DNA of 64,000 nt from Methanobacterium_D sp040373355 (lineage in GTDB: Archaea; Methanobacteriota; Methanobacteria; Methanobacteriales; Methanobacteriaceae). The position numbers and the translations under genes are program-made. The stretch spans positions 1,586,001 through 1,650,000 of the forward strand of contig NZ_CP166866.1 in NCBI RefSeq assembly GCF_047495555.1, read 5' to 3'. Under the pieces are notes generated by a model, which was not told the origin of the DNA, ran no database searches, and saw only the letters and a list, made by a program, of their open reading frames with translations. Shown here piece by piece: positions 26,745 through 35,624 of the stretch (its first letter is position 1; each line of letters starts with the position of its first letter).

Positions 26745-26813
26745 CTATCTTCTAAATCTAAACATTCCTCCGAGGGTCATTAATACAGCAAGTACTAATA
26801 ATCCTATTGGAAG
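26737..26813 (-). repeat. 77-bp 3' cassette, second copy
   Basis: This is the partner of 24641-24717, with one visible mismatch in 77 bases. It encodes the C-terminal membrane anchor, the stop codon and half of the terminator stem. Confidence 0.85.
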
Positions 26814-29054
26814 TCCAGTATCTTGTAATGGTACTTCATCAGGATCTCCAGCAGCAGCTTGCACTATTGGCCCTCCTGCAGCAGCAAATTGTTCTGCAGC
26901 CTGTACTAGAGGTACTTCTTCACCGCCAGCTGCTAAAGGAACTTCTATTAGTTCTTCTCCGCCAGCAGCTAATGGAACCTCTATTATTTCTATTAGTTCC
27001 TCTCCGCCTGCAGCTAATGGTACATCTTCTCCGTCTGCAGCTTGAGGTGTTTCATTGGTTCCGGGAGTTACATTACCTCCAGGTATACCGTTAGTACCAT
27101 TTGTTCCATTGGTTCCGTTGGTAGTATTATTTCCATTTCCTCCGCCCGCTGCACTTTCTGTTGCATTAACTATTACAGATGCAGTATCATTTAATGGATA
27201 TTGATCATACTGATCTGATGCAGATTTAGCAGCAGTGTTTTTTATTGTACCTGCATTAAGCACTTTTGCAACTATGGTAAGTGTTGCAGAACCTCCATTA
27301 CCTAAAGTTCCTATGGTCCATATTCCAGTAGTAGCATTATAGCTTCCAGATGTTGGAGTTGCACTAATGAACTGTAAACCCGCATTTAGTATGTCAGTTA
27401 TTTGTACACCTGTTGCACTATCTGGTCCATTGTTGACTACGTTAATTATGAAGCTTATTGTATCGTTTATTGCAGGATTAGTGTTGTTTACTGTTTTTGT
27501 AACTCCTATATCTGCTGCGGCAGGCACATAAATTGTTGAATTAGCTATATTGTTTGTTAAGTTAGTATCGTTTTGGTTTAGCCCTGTTACATTGACTACA
27601 TCAGTTAGGGTGGTGTTGTGTCCTAAAACCTGTGTAAGAACCTGTAATACTGCAGTAGCCCCGTTTGCGAGGTTTCCTATATTCCAGATACCAGTGGTTG
27701 CATTAAAGCTTGTTCCCGCAGATGGAGTAGCATTAATGAACTGTAGTCCTGCTGGAAGGGTGTCTGTTATTTGTACTCCTGTTGCGTTATTAGGGCCATT
27801 GTTTGTTGCAGTTATAGTCCATAACACATTAGTTAGGTAGTTTGGAGTTAATGTGCTTGGTGTTTTGGTAACTGCAATATCAGCAACGTTTTGGATGGTT
27901 CCTACAACGATTCTGATAAAGTCCTGTCCGAAATCTGAATTGTAGAAGTATGGGTTTACTCTGTCGTAAATGAATGGTAAAAGAGTGGTATTACCTGATC
28001 CAACCGCTCTAAATGTCCATAGAGAAGTTATGTAAGCTTTATCTGGACAATCTATCCTCAAATTGCCTGTTTGAATTGAATCGTAAAAGTTAATCACACT
28101 AACTGGCTGAATTATCGCGGGATCATAATTTATGATCGGAATGCTCACTGTTTTTAGGTATCTTGGATCTATACGGCTTATAACTGTCACGGTAAATAGA
28201 TCACCTACTCTTGGAGCTAAATTTGATGCGGTTATGGAAATTATTTGCTGAGAGGCATTGCTTATTAACCCTCTAACTTCCAGAGTATCCGTAAATGTTT
28301 TATTAGTCACATTATTTCCAGAGACAGTTATCCTATAAACCTGTTCTGTTCCAATGGCAGCTACATTTCTTACAACTTCAACAAGGTAGAAAAGATCTTT
28401 TGTTTCACCGGGTGCTAAACTACCTAAAGTTTTAGTTAGTGATTCACCAGCAGCTAACTGTATGTAAGGGTTTGTAGTTAACCATTGTAGGGTTCCAGTC
28501 ACATTATTTATTAGGGTGTTCCCGTTATTTGTAACGCGAAGCTGGATATAGAATTGATTTGGACCTCTGCTTACATTATTAGCATCAAGTCCAACTGTAT
28601 CCCATGACCCTTGCTTGACAGCAAAAGGACTTGTGGAATAGTTTGAATTATTATATGGGATATAATTGTTTCCTGCAGTTCTTTGGTTAGAATTAACTGC
28701 AGCAGAATCTGCTGAATATTCTCTGTTTTGTCTAATTGAATTGGTTTCTGGTATTTCTAAATCAGAATGCTCATTGCATTCTTCGTCTTCTTGAATATTA
28801 TCTGGATCTTGAATATATCTTAGATCATCTACTCTCTCACTATCATTTTCTTTATTTGCAGCTGAAGCCAAATCATCCGTACTATCTCCGCTAGATACAT
28901 TTAAATCACTTGAAGCGTTATTTGATGATGAATTTGTTATGTTGTCTGTAAATGTTTCATTCGGATCAACAGCTGTTACTACACCGCTTAAATTAAATGC
29001 AAATATCAGCATTATTATAAGCAGTGATAGCTTTTTTTGCATACCGTTTTGCAC
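26745..29054 (-). CDS. DUF11-repeat surface protein, adhesin-like (GTG start)
   Basis: A 769-aa secreted protein with a signal peptide (about residues 5-28), a low-complexity Ser/Asn/Asp region to about 150, a large beta-rich domain (about 150-390), two DUF11 repeats beginning DIAVTKTPSTLTPN (about 393) and DIGVTKTVNNTNPA (about 515), a Gly/Asn/Thr-rich linker, repeated PLAAGGEE blocks, and the anchor DTGLPIGLLVLAVLMTLGGM. PLQDTG before the anchor resembles an LPxTG sortase site. GGAGGTG five bases before GTG 29054 fixes the start; the internal ATG four codons later lacks such a site. Likely a wall-spanning adhesin. Confidence 0.86.
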   Translation of the reverse strand: MQNGMQKKLSLLIIMLIFAFNLSGVVTAVDPNETFTDNITNSSSNNASSDLNVSSGDSTDDLASAANKENDSERVDDLRYIQDPDNIQEDEECNEHSDLEIPETNSIRQNREYSADSAAVNSNQRTAGNNYIPYNNSNYSTSPFAVKQGSWDTVGLDANNVSRGPNQFYIQLRVTNNGNTLINNVTGTLQWLTTNPYIQLAAGESLTKTLGSLAPGETKDLFYLVEVVRNVAAIGTEQVYRITVSGNNVTNKTFTDTLEVRGLISNASQQIISITASNLAPRVGDLFTVTVISRIDPRYLKTVSIPIINYDPAIIQPVSVINFYDSIQTGNLRIDCPDKAYITSLWTFRAVGSGNTTLLPFIYDRVNPYFYNSDFGQDFIRIVVGTIQNVADIAVTKTPSTLTPNYLTNVLWTITATNNGPNNATGVQITDTLPAGLQFINATPSAGTSFNATTGIWNIGNLANGATAVLQVLTQVLGHNTTLTDVVNVTGLNQNDTNLTNNIANSTIYVPAAADIGVTKTVNNTNPAINDTISFIINVVNNGPDSATGVQITDILNAGLQFISATPTSGSYNATTGIWTIGTLGNGGSATLTIVAKVLNAGTIKNTAAKSASDQYDQYPLNDTASVIVNATESAAGGGNGNNTTNGTNGTNGTNGIPGGNVTPGTNETPQAADGEDVPLAAGGEELIEIIEVPLAAGGEELIEVPLAAGGEEVPLVQAAEQFAAAGGPIVQAAAGDPDEVPLQDTGLPIGLLVLAVLMTLGGMFRFRR

Positions 29055-29113
29055 TTTTTCACCTCCTTTTTAGCTTCGTATGCAATTTTTGTTATATCGT
29101 TGATATTATAAAG

Positions 29114-29128
29114 TATTAACTATTATTA
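29114..29128 (-). promoter_or_regulatory. 15-bp element upstream of surface-protein gene, copy 2
   Basis: TATTAACTATTATTA, identical to 26338-26352, sits 60 bases upstream of the GTG start of the DUF11-type gene. Its conserved position relative to the start in two co-oriented surface genes supports a regulatory or promoter role. Confidence 0.45.
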
Positions 29129-29343
29129 CAAAATTATTACTAAAAAGGAACAGAAATTACGTATTGGATAAGAAAAAAAGACATTAAGCAAGCTTTATTT
29201 AAAACTAAAAGAAACATTAAAAAAAATAAATAATTATTTTAATAATAAATAATTAAGCAGAATTTTAAGTATGTTATACTTTAAATTAAATAACTTCCAT
29301 AAATTTTTAAATATTTTATCTAAACTATTAAGGAAAATAGATC

Positions 29344-30813
29344 ATGTGTGGAATTGCAGGATTAATGGGAACTGAAAAATCAAGTAATATATATAAAATG
29401 CTCTTATCCCTAAAGCATAGAGGCCCTGATAGATCAGGCATTTATATTGATAATGAAGCAATTTATGGTAATTTAGATAATCTTAAAGTTCCTGAAGGTA
29501 AATTTGGAATGGGGCATAATCTACTTTCTATTGTAGGATGTAAAGGATTTCAACCATTAATCAATGAAAATTTTGTTCTTGTTTGTAATGGGGAAATATA
29601 CAACTTTAGAGAACTTAAAAAAAGCTTTGGTGATGATTTTAAGTCTGATTCTGACTGTGAGATTATATTAACTCTTATTAAAAAATTTTATCAAAATTCA
29701 CTTTATGAATCAGTAGAAAAAACAGTTCAATATCTCGATGGAGATTATGCATTTGCAGTATATGATGGTGAAAATTATGCAGTTGTCAGAGATATAGTTG
29801 GAGTAAAGCCGTTGTATTTTGGAGAAGATGAAGATGAAAACATATTTGCGTTTGCATCAGAACGTAAGGCACTCTGGAATATTGGTATAAATAATGTTAA
29901 AACATTATCTCCAGATTCAATTATATATAATGGTGAATTAATTAAATTAAAGGATAATCTTCAAAATAGAATTAAATTAGAGTCACAATACCTAAATTTA
30001 TCAAAAGATAAACTTAAAGAACAGCTAAAAAATAATATAGTTAAATCAGTTGCAAAAAGAGTAAAAGGACTAGATAAAATTGGAATACTCTTTTCAGCAG
30101 GAATTGATAGTACTATACTAGCTAAAATAACTGATGATCTTGGAGTTGAAACCATACTTTATAGCGTTGGAAATAAAAACTCACAGGACCTTAAATTTGC
30201 TAAAAAAACAGCTGAACAAATGAACATTCCATTAAAAATAAAAACTGTTGATATTGAAGATGTAAAATACTATTTAAAGCCTTTACTTGATGCTATAGAA
30301 GAATTTAATATTATGAAAATAGGTGTTGGAATGCCTGCATATATCGCAGCAGAAATGGCTCATGAAGATGGTTTAAAAGTAATGCTTTCAGGTCAAGGCG
30401 CAGATGAACTTTTTGGTGGATATAATCGTTATTTGAAATTTTATGAGGAAAAAGGTGAAATAGCGCAGGAAGATTTAAAAGAAGATATTCTAAATCTGTA
30501 TCATGTAAACCTTCAGCGTGACGATGCAGTTACAATGGCTAATAGTATTGAATTAAGAGTTCCTTATCTTGATCTTGATATTATAAATACAGCAATTAAT
30601 ATACCTATGAAATATAAAATAAATGGAAAAGAGGATAAATTAAGAAAATGTATTCTAAGAGAAGTTGGGGCAGAATTAGGAGTACCTGCAGAAATTGTTA
30701 TGAGACCTAAAAAAGCAGCTCAATATGGATCAGGTATTCATAAAATGCTTAAAAAGGTCTTAAAATTAGATGAATACAAGAATTTATCTGAAAAATACAA
30801 CTTTAATTTATAA
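29344..30813 (+). CDS. asnB: Glutamine-hydrolysing asparagine synthetase
   Basis: A 489-aa enzyme converting aspartate, glutamine and ATP to asparagine. The N-terminal glutaminase domain starts with the catalytic Cys2 (MCGIAGLMG), which leaves no room for another start. The synthetase domain has the PPi-loop FSAGIDSTILAK near residue 250 and SGQGADELFGGYNRY near 352. It is shorter than the bacterial AsnB (about 550) but normal for archaea. It begins a plus-strand amino-acid group with gatC and hom. Related amidotransferases act on other acids, but the motifs fit asparagine synthetase. Confidence 0.9.
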   Translation: MCGIAGLMGTEKSSNIYKMLLSLKHRGPDRSGIYIDNEAIYGNLDNLKVPEGKFGMGHNLLSIVGCKGFQPLINENFVLVCNGEIYNFRELKKSFGDDFKSDSDCEIILTLIKKFYQNSLYESVEKTVQYLDGDYAFAVYDGENYAVVRDIVGVKPLYFGEDEDENIFAFASERKALWNIGINNVKTLSPDSIIYNGELIKLKDNLQNRIKLESQYLNLSKDKLKEQLKNNIVKSVAKRVKGLDKIGILFSAGIDSTILAKITDDLGVETILYSVGNKNSQDLKFAKKTAEQMNIPLKIKTVDIEDVKYYLKPLLDAIEEFNIMKIGVGMPAYIAAEMAHEDGLKVMLSGQGADELFGGYNRYLKFYEEKGEIAQEDLKEDILNLYHVNLQRDDAVTMANSIELRVPYLDLDIINTAINIPMKYKINGKEDKLRKCILREVGAELGVPAEIVMRPKKAAQYGSGIHKMLKKVLKLDEYKNLSEKYNFNL

Positions 30814-30848
30814 AATTTATTATAAATCTTTTTTAAGGAAGTTATATT

Positions 30849-31061
30849 ATGAAAATAGAAAAAGAAGCAGAAAAAATACTGGAGAAATTTTCAAACGCAC
30901 TGAAAGACATTCCTGAACTTGAAGAAACCCATTATATTGTTGATAACATTAATTTAACACGTAATGATTGCGCTGAAGAAAAAGAACCTGAAAAGATCCT
31001 CAGAAATGCACATTTAGATGAAGACGGTAACGTTATCGCTGAAAAGAGTAAATGGAAATAA
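30849..31061 (+). CDS. gatC: GatC-like Asp-tRNA(Asn)/Glu-tRNA(Gln) amidotransferase subunit
   Basis: A 70-aa protein resembling archaeal GatC, the small subunit that clamps GatA to GatB in the tRNA-dependent amidotransferase. The start EKEAEKILEKFSNALKDIPE and the conserved ETHYIVDN followed by NLTRND fit the archaeal version. AAGGAAG precedes the ATG. gatA and gatB are not in the window. The position next to asparagine synthetase fits the shared theme of amide transfer. The small size makes the call less certain. Confidence 0.72.
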   Translation: MKIEKEAEKILEKFSNALKDIPELEETHYIVDNINLTRNDCAEEKEPEKILRNAHLDEDGNVIAEKSKWK

Positions 31062-31090
31062 TATGATTATTATTTTTCAGGAGGAATTAA

Positions 31091-31579
31091 ATGAGATTAA
31101 ACCTTGTTTTAGAACTTTTAGATATCCCGGGGCAGTTAACTGATGCTCTAGAGCCAATAGGAAGGCTTGGAGCTAATATTGTGACAATTATTCATCAAAG
31201 AGATGTTAAAACTGAAAGAGGTACGGTACCTGTCCAAATTACTATAGAAGGGGATAATGAGACATTAGACAAGGTTATAAATGCTCTTGAAAATCAGAAT
31301 ATCCAGATAATGGAAATTGATGGAGTACTACGAAAAGAGACCATAAGAACTATTTTAATTGGAGATATAGTTGATAAGGATCTTAAAGATGCTCTCAAAC
31401 AATTTAACGATGTTGATGGAATAAAAGTTGTGGATTTAAACTTGAAGATGTCGGATAATCCTGAAAAATCAGCCTCAAAATTTATAATTGAGGCAGAACA
31501 GGGTAAAAGAAGACATGTAATGAAGAAAATAAAAAATATAGGGACATCAAAGGGATTCATGGTCATAAATGAGGTCTAA
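31091..31579 (+). CDS. ACT-domain amino-acid-binding protein
   Basis: A 162-aa protein whose first 75 residues form an ACT domain (LELLDIPGQLTDALEPIGRL, with the ligand-loop glycines) and whose C-terminal part may be a second, weaker one. ACT domains bind amino acids and regulate biosynthetic enzymes. GGAGGAATTAA precedes the ATG. The gene directly precedes homoserine dehydrogenase, whose bacterial relatives carry a fused ACT domain that this archaeal enzyme lacks. It could therefore act as a separate regulatory subunit; that is inference from context. Confidence 0.8.
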   Translation: MRLNLVLELLDIPGQLTDALEPIGRLGANIVTIIHQRDVKTERGTVPVQITIEGDNETLDKVINALENQNIQIMEIDGVLRKETIRTILIGDIVDKDLKDALKQFNDVDGIKVVDLNLKMSDNPEKSASKFIIEAEQGKRRHVMKKIKNIGTSKGFMVINEV

Positions 31580-31585
31580 TTTCAT

Positions 31586-31594
31586 GGGGGGGGG
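31586..31594 (+). repeat. G9 homopolymer in the ribosome-binding site of hom
   Basis: Nine consecutive G end six bases before the homoserine dehydrogenase ATG, exactly where the Shine-Dalgarno sequence should be. No comparable run was noticed elsewhere in this AT-rich window. An ATG at 31584-31586 uses the first G; in the present length it reads a six-codon minicistron whose TGA overlaps the hom ATG. One extra G would put that ATG in frame with hom. Confidence 0.85.
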
Positions 31595-31600
31595 AATTCA

Positions 31601-32611
31601 ATGAAAATTTGTATTTTAGGTTTTGGTGCAGTAGGAAAGGGAGTAGCAAAGGTTTTCTCCATGAAAAAAAATGAAGTTAATGAAAAATATGGGATCGATC
31701 TTAAAATAACTGCAGTTACTGATACCTCTGGAGCTGCAATTTCCAATGAAGGATTAGATCCTGATTTATTATTAAGAGTAAAGGAAGATACTGGTGGAGT
31801 TTCTAATTATCCAGAACATGGTGTATCTGGAATTTCCAATATGGAAGTTCTTGACAAGGCTGATTACAATTGTCTTGTAGAAGTAACTCCTACAGACATA
31901 GAAGACGGCGAACCAGCAAAATCTCATATATTAAAGGCATTTAATGATAAAAAGGATGTTGTAACATCTAATAAAGGACCTCTTGCATTATCATTTAAAG
32001 TATTAGCAGATTCAGCTAAGGATAATGCTGTACAATTTAAATTTGAGGCTTCTGTAGGTGGAGCAATGCCAATTATAAACTTTGCACACGAGACATTATC
32101 GGGTAATGAGATTAATTCAATTCAAGGTATTCTAAATGGTACAACTAATTATATCCTGTCGAGAATGGCCAAAGAAGGTTCTTCTTATGAACAAATTTTA
32201 AAAGAATCTCAGGAATTGGGCATTGCTGAAACTAATCCTGCCCAAGATGTTGAAGGTTTAGATGCTGCATGTAAAGTAGTTATTCTTGCAAATTCACTTA
32301 TGAATATGGATGTAAATTTAAACGATGTTGAAATTACTGGAATATCTAAAATAACTCCTGAAGCTATTTCACTTGCACAAAAGGAAGGTTATCTTATTAA
32401 ATTGATTGGTGAAATTTCAGAGGACACACTTGAAGTTGCCCCTAGACTTGTAAAGGAAGGTTCTCCATTTGCTGTTGAAGGTACTTTAAATGTTGCAACC
32501 CTAAAAACTGACCTCGCCGAAGATGTTACAGTGGTAGGAAAAGGTGCAGGATCAATAGAAACGGCATCAGCTATTTTAAGTGATATTATTTCTATTTATA
32601 AAGCTAAATAG
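31601..32611 (+). CDS. hom: Homoserine dehydrogenase
   Basis: A 336-aa NAD(P)-dependent enzyme that reduces aspartate semialdehyde to homoserine for threonine and methionine synthesis. The Rossmann motif is ILGFGAVGKGVAKVF at residues 4-18, the conserved TSNKGPLAL lies near 125 and GILNGTTNYILSRM near 185, followed by ETNPAQDVEGLDAACK with catalytic acids. It lacks the C-terminal ACT domain found in many bacterial enzymes. Its ribosome-binding site is an unusual G9 tract. Probable operon with the ACT gene upstream and the ApgM-family gene downstream. Confidence 0.93.
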   Translation: MKICILGFGAVGKGVAKVFSMKKNEVNEKYGIDLKITAVTDTSGAAISNEGLDPDLLLRVKEDTGGVSNYPEHGVSGISNMEVLDKADYNCLVEVTPTDIEDGEPAKSHILKAFNDKKDVVTSNKGPLALSFKVLADSAKDNAVQFKFEASVGGAMPIINFAHETLSGNEINSIQGILNGTTNYILSRMAKEGSSYEQILKESQELGIAETNPAQDVEGLDAACKVVILANSLMNMDVNLNDVEITGISKITPEAISLAQKEGYLIKLIGEISEDTLEVAPRLVKEGSPFAVEGTLNVATLKTDLAEDVTVVGKGAGSIETASAILSDIISIYKAK

Positions 32612-32671
32612 ATTAGTTATTTTTATATTTTAAATTATTAATCACTTTCAGTGTTTTTGGAGATTATAAAA

Positions 32672-33874
32672 ATGAAACATGTAGTAATTATAGGAGATGG
32701 GATGGCAGACTATCCTATGGAAGAATTAGGTGATAAAACTGCTCTTCAAGCGTCTGTAATACCTAATATGGATTATATAGCATTAAATGGTGTTAATGGG
32801 TTATTAAAATCGGTTCCAGATAATATGGAACCTGGTTCAGATGTTGCAAATTTATCAATTATGGGATATAACCCTGATGAGTATTATACTGGAAGAGGTC
32901 CTCTTGAAGCAGCAAGTATAGGTGCTAACCTTAAACCTGGCGAAGTGGCATTTAGATGTAATTTTATTACAGAAAAAAAGGGAAAATTAGCAGATTTTAA
33001 TGCAAATCACATTTCTACAGAAGAATCAAAGGAGCTTATTAATGCACTAAATAATGAATTTAAGAGATTTGGTAAATTCTATTTAGGAGTAAGCTACAGG
33101 CATTTATTTGTTTTTAACAAAAACGCATCAGCATCATTAAAATCGTTACCACCGCATGATATTGTAGGCGAAAGCATTGAAGAGAGCTTATTAAAGCCTT
33201 ATGATGATCAGAATGCGGAGTTATTAAACAAAATCATGAAGGATTCTCAAGAAATATTAACAAACCATCCTGTTAATGAAAAAAGAATTAATAATGGAAA
33301 AAACCCTGCAAATATGATATGGTTATGGGGACAGGGAGTTAAACCTGAAATGCCTTCATTTAAGGATAAATATGACTTAAGTGGTGCTACAATTACTGGA
33401 GTAGATTTAATTAAAGGTATTGGAATCTGTCTTGGTCTTACTAATATTGATGTTCCTGGAGCAACCGGCTATTTTGACACTGATTATAAACAAAAGGCAG
33501 AATATGGATTAGAAGCATTAAATAATCATGATTTACTTTTTGTCCATGTTGAAGCTCCAGATGAAGCAGGTCATGCAGGGGATATTCAAGAAAAAATTAA
33601 AGCGATTGAAAGTATTGATCATGAAATCGTAGGTAAATTTCTTGATGAACTGCCTAAATATGATGATTATGCAATTTCTATTCTTCCAGACCATGCAACA
33701 CCGATATCAGTTAAAACACATACACGTGAACCAGTCCCTTATGCAATGTGTTCTTCGGGAGGAATAAAAGATAATGTCAGCCAATATAATGAATTTTCAG
33801 CTAAAATGGGTTCTTTGGGAACAATTGAAGGTTATAAATTCATGAATAAGTTTTTAGATTTTTCTAAAAAATAA
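32672..33874 (+). CDS. ApgM-family phosphoglycerate mutase-like enzyme, possible homoserine kinase
   Basis: A 400-aa metalloenzyme of the alkaline phosphatase superfamily resembling cofactor-independent phosphoglycerate mutase. The N-terminal VIIGDGMADYPMEELG contains the metal-binding Asp; DVANLSIMGYNP carries the conserved serine region and VHVEAPDEAGHAG and ILPDHATP supply further metal ligands. GGAG nine bases upstream supports ATG 32672 over the GTG at 32651. Members of this family next to threonine genes have been proposed to be alternative homoserine kinases. Its place right after hom makes that a serious possibility beside phosphoglycerate mutase. Confidence 0.82.
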   Translation: MKHVVIIGDGMADYPMEELGDKTALQASVIPNMDYIALNGVNGLLKSVPDNMEPGSDVANLSIMGYNPDEYYTGRGPLEAASIGANLKPGEVAFRCNFITEKKGKLADFNANHISTEESKELINALNNEFKRFGKFYLGVSYRHLFVFNKNASASLKSLPPHDIVGESIEESLLKPYDDQNAELLNKIMKDSQEILTNHPVNEKRINNGKNPANMIWLWGQGVKPEMPSFKDKYDLSGATITGVDLIKGIGICLGLTNIDVPGATGYFDTDYKQKAEYGLEALNNHDLLFVHVEAPDEAGHAGDIQEKIKAIESIDHEIVGKFLDELPKYDDYAISILPDHATPISVKTHTREPVPYAMCSSGGIKDNVSQYNEFSAKMGSLGTIEGYKFMNKFLDFSKK

Positions 33875-33903
33875 ATTTTTAAATATTTTGATTATATCCA
33901 TAA

Positions 33904-33916
33904 AAATTTATATAAT
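33904..33916 (+). promoter_or_regulatory. TATA box upstream of pyrG
   Basis: AAATTTATATAAT is a good archaeal TATA element. It predicts initiation near 33937, giving pyrG a leader of about 55-65 bases depending on its start codon. The 83-base gap to the upstream gene has no other signal. Confidence 0.5.
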
Positions 33917-33993
33917 ACAGAATAAATCGAAATTATATTTTATAATTTTTAAATCATTTGAGTAGTTTTAATAATAGTAATTTTATTAAGGAG

Positions 33994-35601
33994 ATGATTC
34001 ATCTGTCAAAGTATATTGTAGTAACAGGGGGAGTAGTAAGCTCAATAGGAAAGGGAATAACTGCAGCATCAATAGGAAGAATATTAAGATCCTATGGAAT
34101 TGATGTAACTGCTATAAAAATAGATCCATATTTAAACTGGGATTCTGGAACACTTAACCCTTATCAACACGGCGAAGTATTTGTAACTGAAGATGGAATG
34201 GAAACAGATCTTGATTTAGGTCATTATGAGAGGTTTTTAGATACTGAATTATCTGGTGATTCTAACATAACAACAGGTAAAGTCTATTCTTCTGTTATCG
34301 ATAGAGAAAGAAAAGGAGATTATTTGGGATCTTGTGTACAAATAATTCCTCATATTACTGATCAAATTAAATCAATGATTAGAAAAATTGCTAATAAAAC
34401 TGAAGCTGACGTTGTTCTAGTTGAAATAGGTGGAACAGTAGGGGATATTGAAAGTCAGCCGTTTTTAGAAGCAGTAAGACAATTACGTAATGAAGAAGGC
34501 CATGATAACGTAATGTTTGTTCATGTAACTTATGTGCCTTATCTAAGGGCTGCTGGAGAATTTAAAACAAAACCAACTCAGCACAGTACAAAGGAGCTTA
34601 GAAGTACAGGTATTAACCCAGATATGATCATTTGCAGATCTGAATTACCTATTGATATGCATTTAAAGCAAAAAATTGCTCATTTTTGTGATGTAGAACG
34701 TGATGCTGTCATAAATTGTCCGGATGTTGGTTCCATCTATGAAGTCCCATTAATTTTAAATGAAGAAAATGTAGGAGAATACGTGCTAAACCGGATAAAA
34801 TTGGAAGGTGGAGAATTTGATCTTAGCAGATGGGGCAAAACTGTTGATTCTCTTAAAATAGAAGATCCAGAAGTAAGGATTGGAATTATAGGGAAATATG
34901 TTGAGCTTGAAGATGCTTACATAAGTATACGCGAATCACTTAAACATGCAGCTGCAGAGGTTGGTGTTAAAGTATATATTGAATGGATCAGCGCAGATGA
35001 TTCTATAGACATAGAAAGGCTTGAGGGACTTAATGCATTATTGATACCTGGTGGATTTGGTGAAAGAGGTATTTCTGGAAAACTTGATGCAGTAAGATAT
35101 TCAATTGAGCATGAAATACCTTTATTTGGAATTTGCCTTGGAATGCAGTGTATGGTAATTGAATTTGCAAGAATGAATGGTTTTGAAGATGCAAATAGTA
35201 CCGAATTTGATCCCGATACAAAAAATCCGGTCATTGATATCATGCCTGAACAAATAAAGGTTGAATATATGGGCGGAACAATGAGGCTTGGCTCATATCC
35301 TTGTAATATTAAAAAAGATACATTAGCATATGATGCATACGAAGAGAAGATAGTAAATGAGCGACATAGACATAGATTTGAATTTAATAATGAATATCGC
35401 GAAATTTTACAGGAAAAAGGATTAATAATTTCTGGTATTTCTCCAAATTATTTGCTTGTGGAAATGATTGAACTTGAAGATCATCCTTGGTTTTTGGGTT
35501 GTCAGTTCCATCCCGAATTTAAATCAAGACCCAATAATGCCCATCCAATTTTCGTATCATTTATGAAAGCCGCATTTGAAAACAAAAAGAAAAACGAATA
35601 A
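33994..35601 (+). CDS. pyrG: CTP synthase
   Basis: An enzyme of about 535 aa that aminates UTP to CTP using glutamine. The N-terminal synthase domain starts KYIVVTGGVVSSIGKG, and the glutaminase domain holds the nucleophile in GICLGMQCM with His and Glu in QFHPEF. Three in-frame starts compete: TTG 33958, ATG 33994 and CTG 34003. GGAGATGAT at 33991-33999, one base off the ideal SD, overlaps the ATG and sits three bases before the CTG, so the ATG may not be the true start. I give ATG as the conventional choice. Confidence 0.95.
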   Translation: MIHLSKYIVVTGGVVSSIGKGITAASIGRILRSYGIDVTAIKIDPYLNWDSGTLNPYQHGEVFVTEDGMETDLDLGHYERFLDTELSGDSNITTGKVYSSVIDRERKGDYLGSCVQIIPHITDQIKSMIRKIANKTEADVVLVEIGGTVGDIESQPFLEAVRQLRNEEGHDNVMFVHVTYVPYLRAAGEFKTKPTQHSTKELRSTGINPDMIICRSELPIDMHLKQKIAHFCDVERDAVINCPDVGSIYEVPLILNEENVGEYVLNRIKLEGGEFDLSRWGKTVDSLKIEDPEVRIGIIGKYVELEDAYISIRESLKHAAAEVGVKVYIEWISADDSIDIERLEGLNALLIPGGFGERGISGKLDAVRYSIEHEIPLFGICLGMQCMVIEFARMNGFEDANSTEFDPDTKNPVIDIMPEQIKVEYMGGTMRLGSYPCNIKKDTLAYDAYEEKIVNERHRHRFEFNNEYREILQEKGLIISGISPNYLLVEMIELEDHPWFLGCQFHPEFKSRPNNAHPIFVSFMKAAFENKKKNE

Positions 35602-35624
35602 ATTAATGAACTTAAGTGATCTCA

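Noticed and set aside
26840..27020. Possible CRISPR-like repeats in the GC-richer repeat region
   Set aside because: The repeats are protein-coding PLAAGGEE/EELIEIIE codons in frame without unique spacers.
26807..27094. Plus-strand open frame of 95 codons rich in Leu/Gln
   Set aside because: It mirrors the PLAAGGEE repeat and anchor codons of the DUF11 protein and has no SD or promoter.
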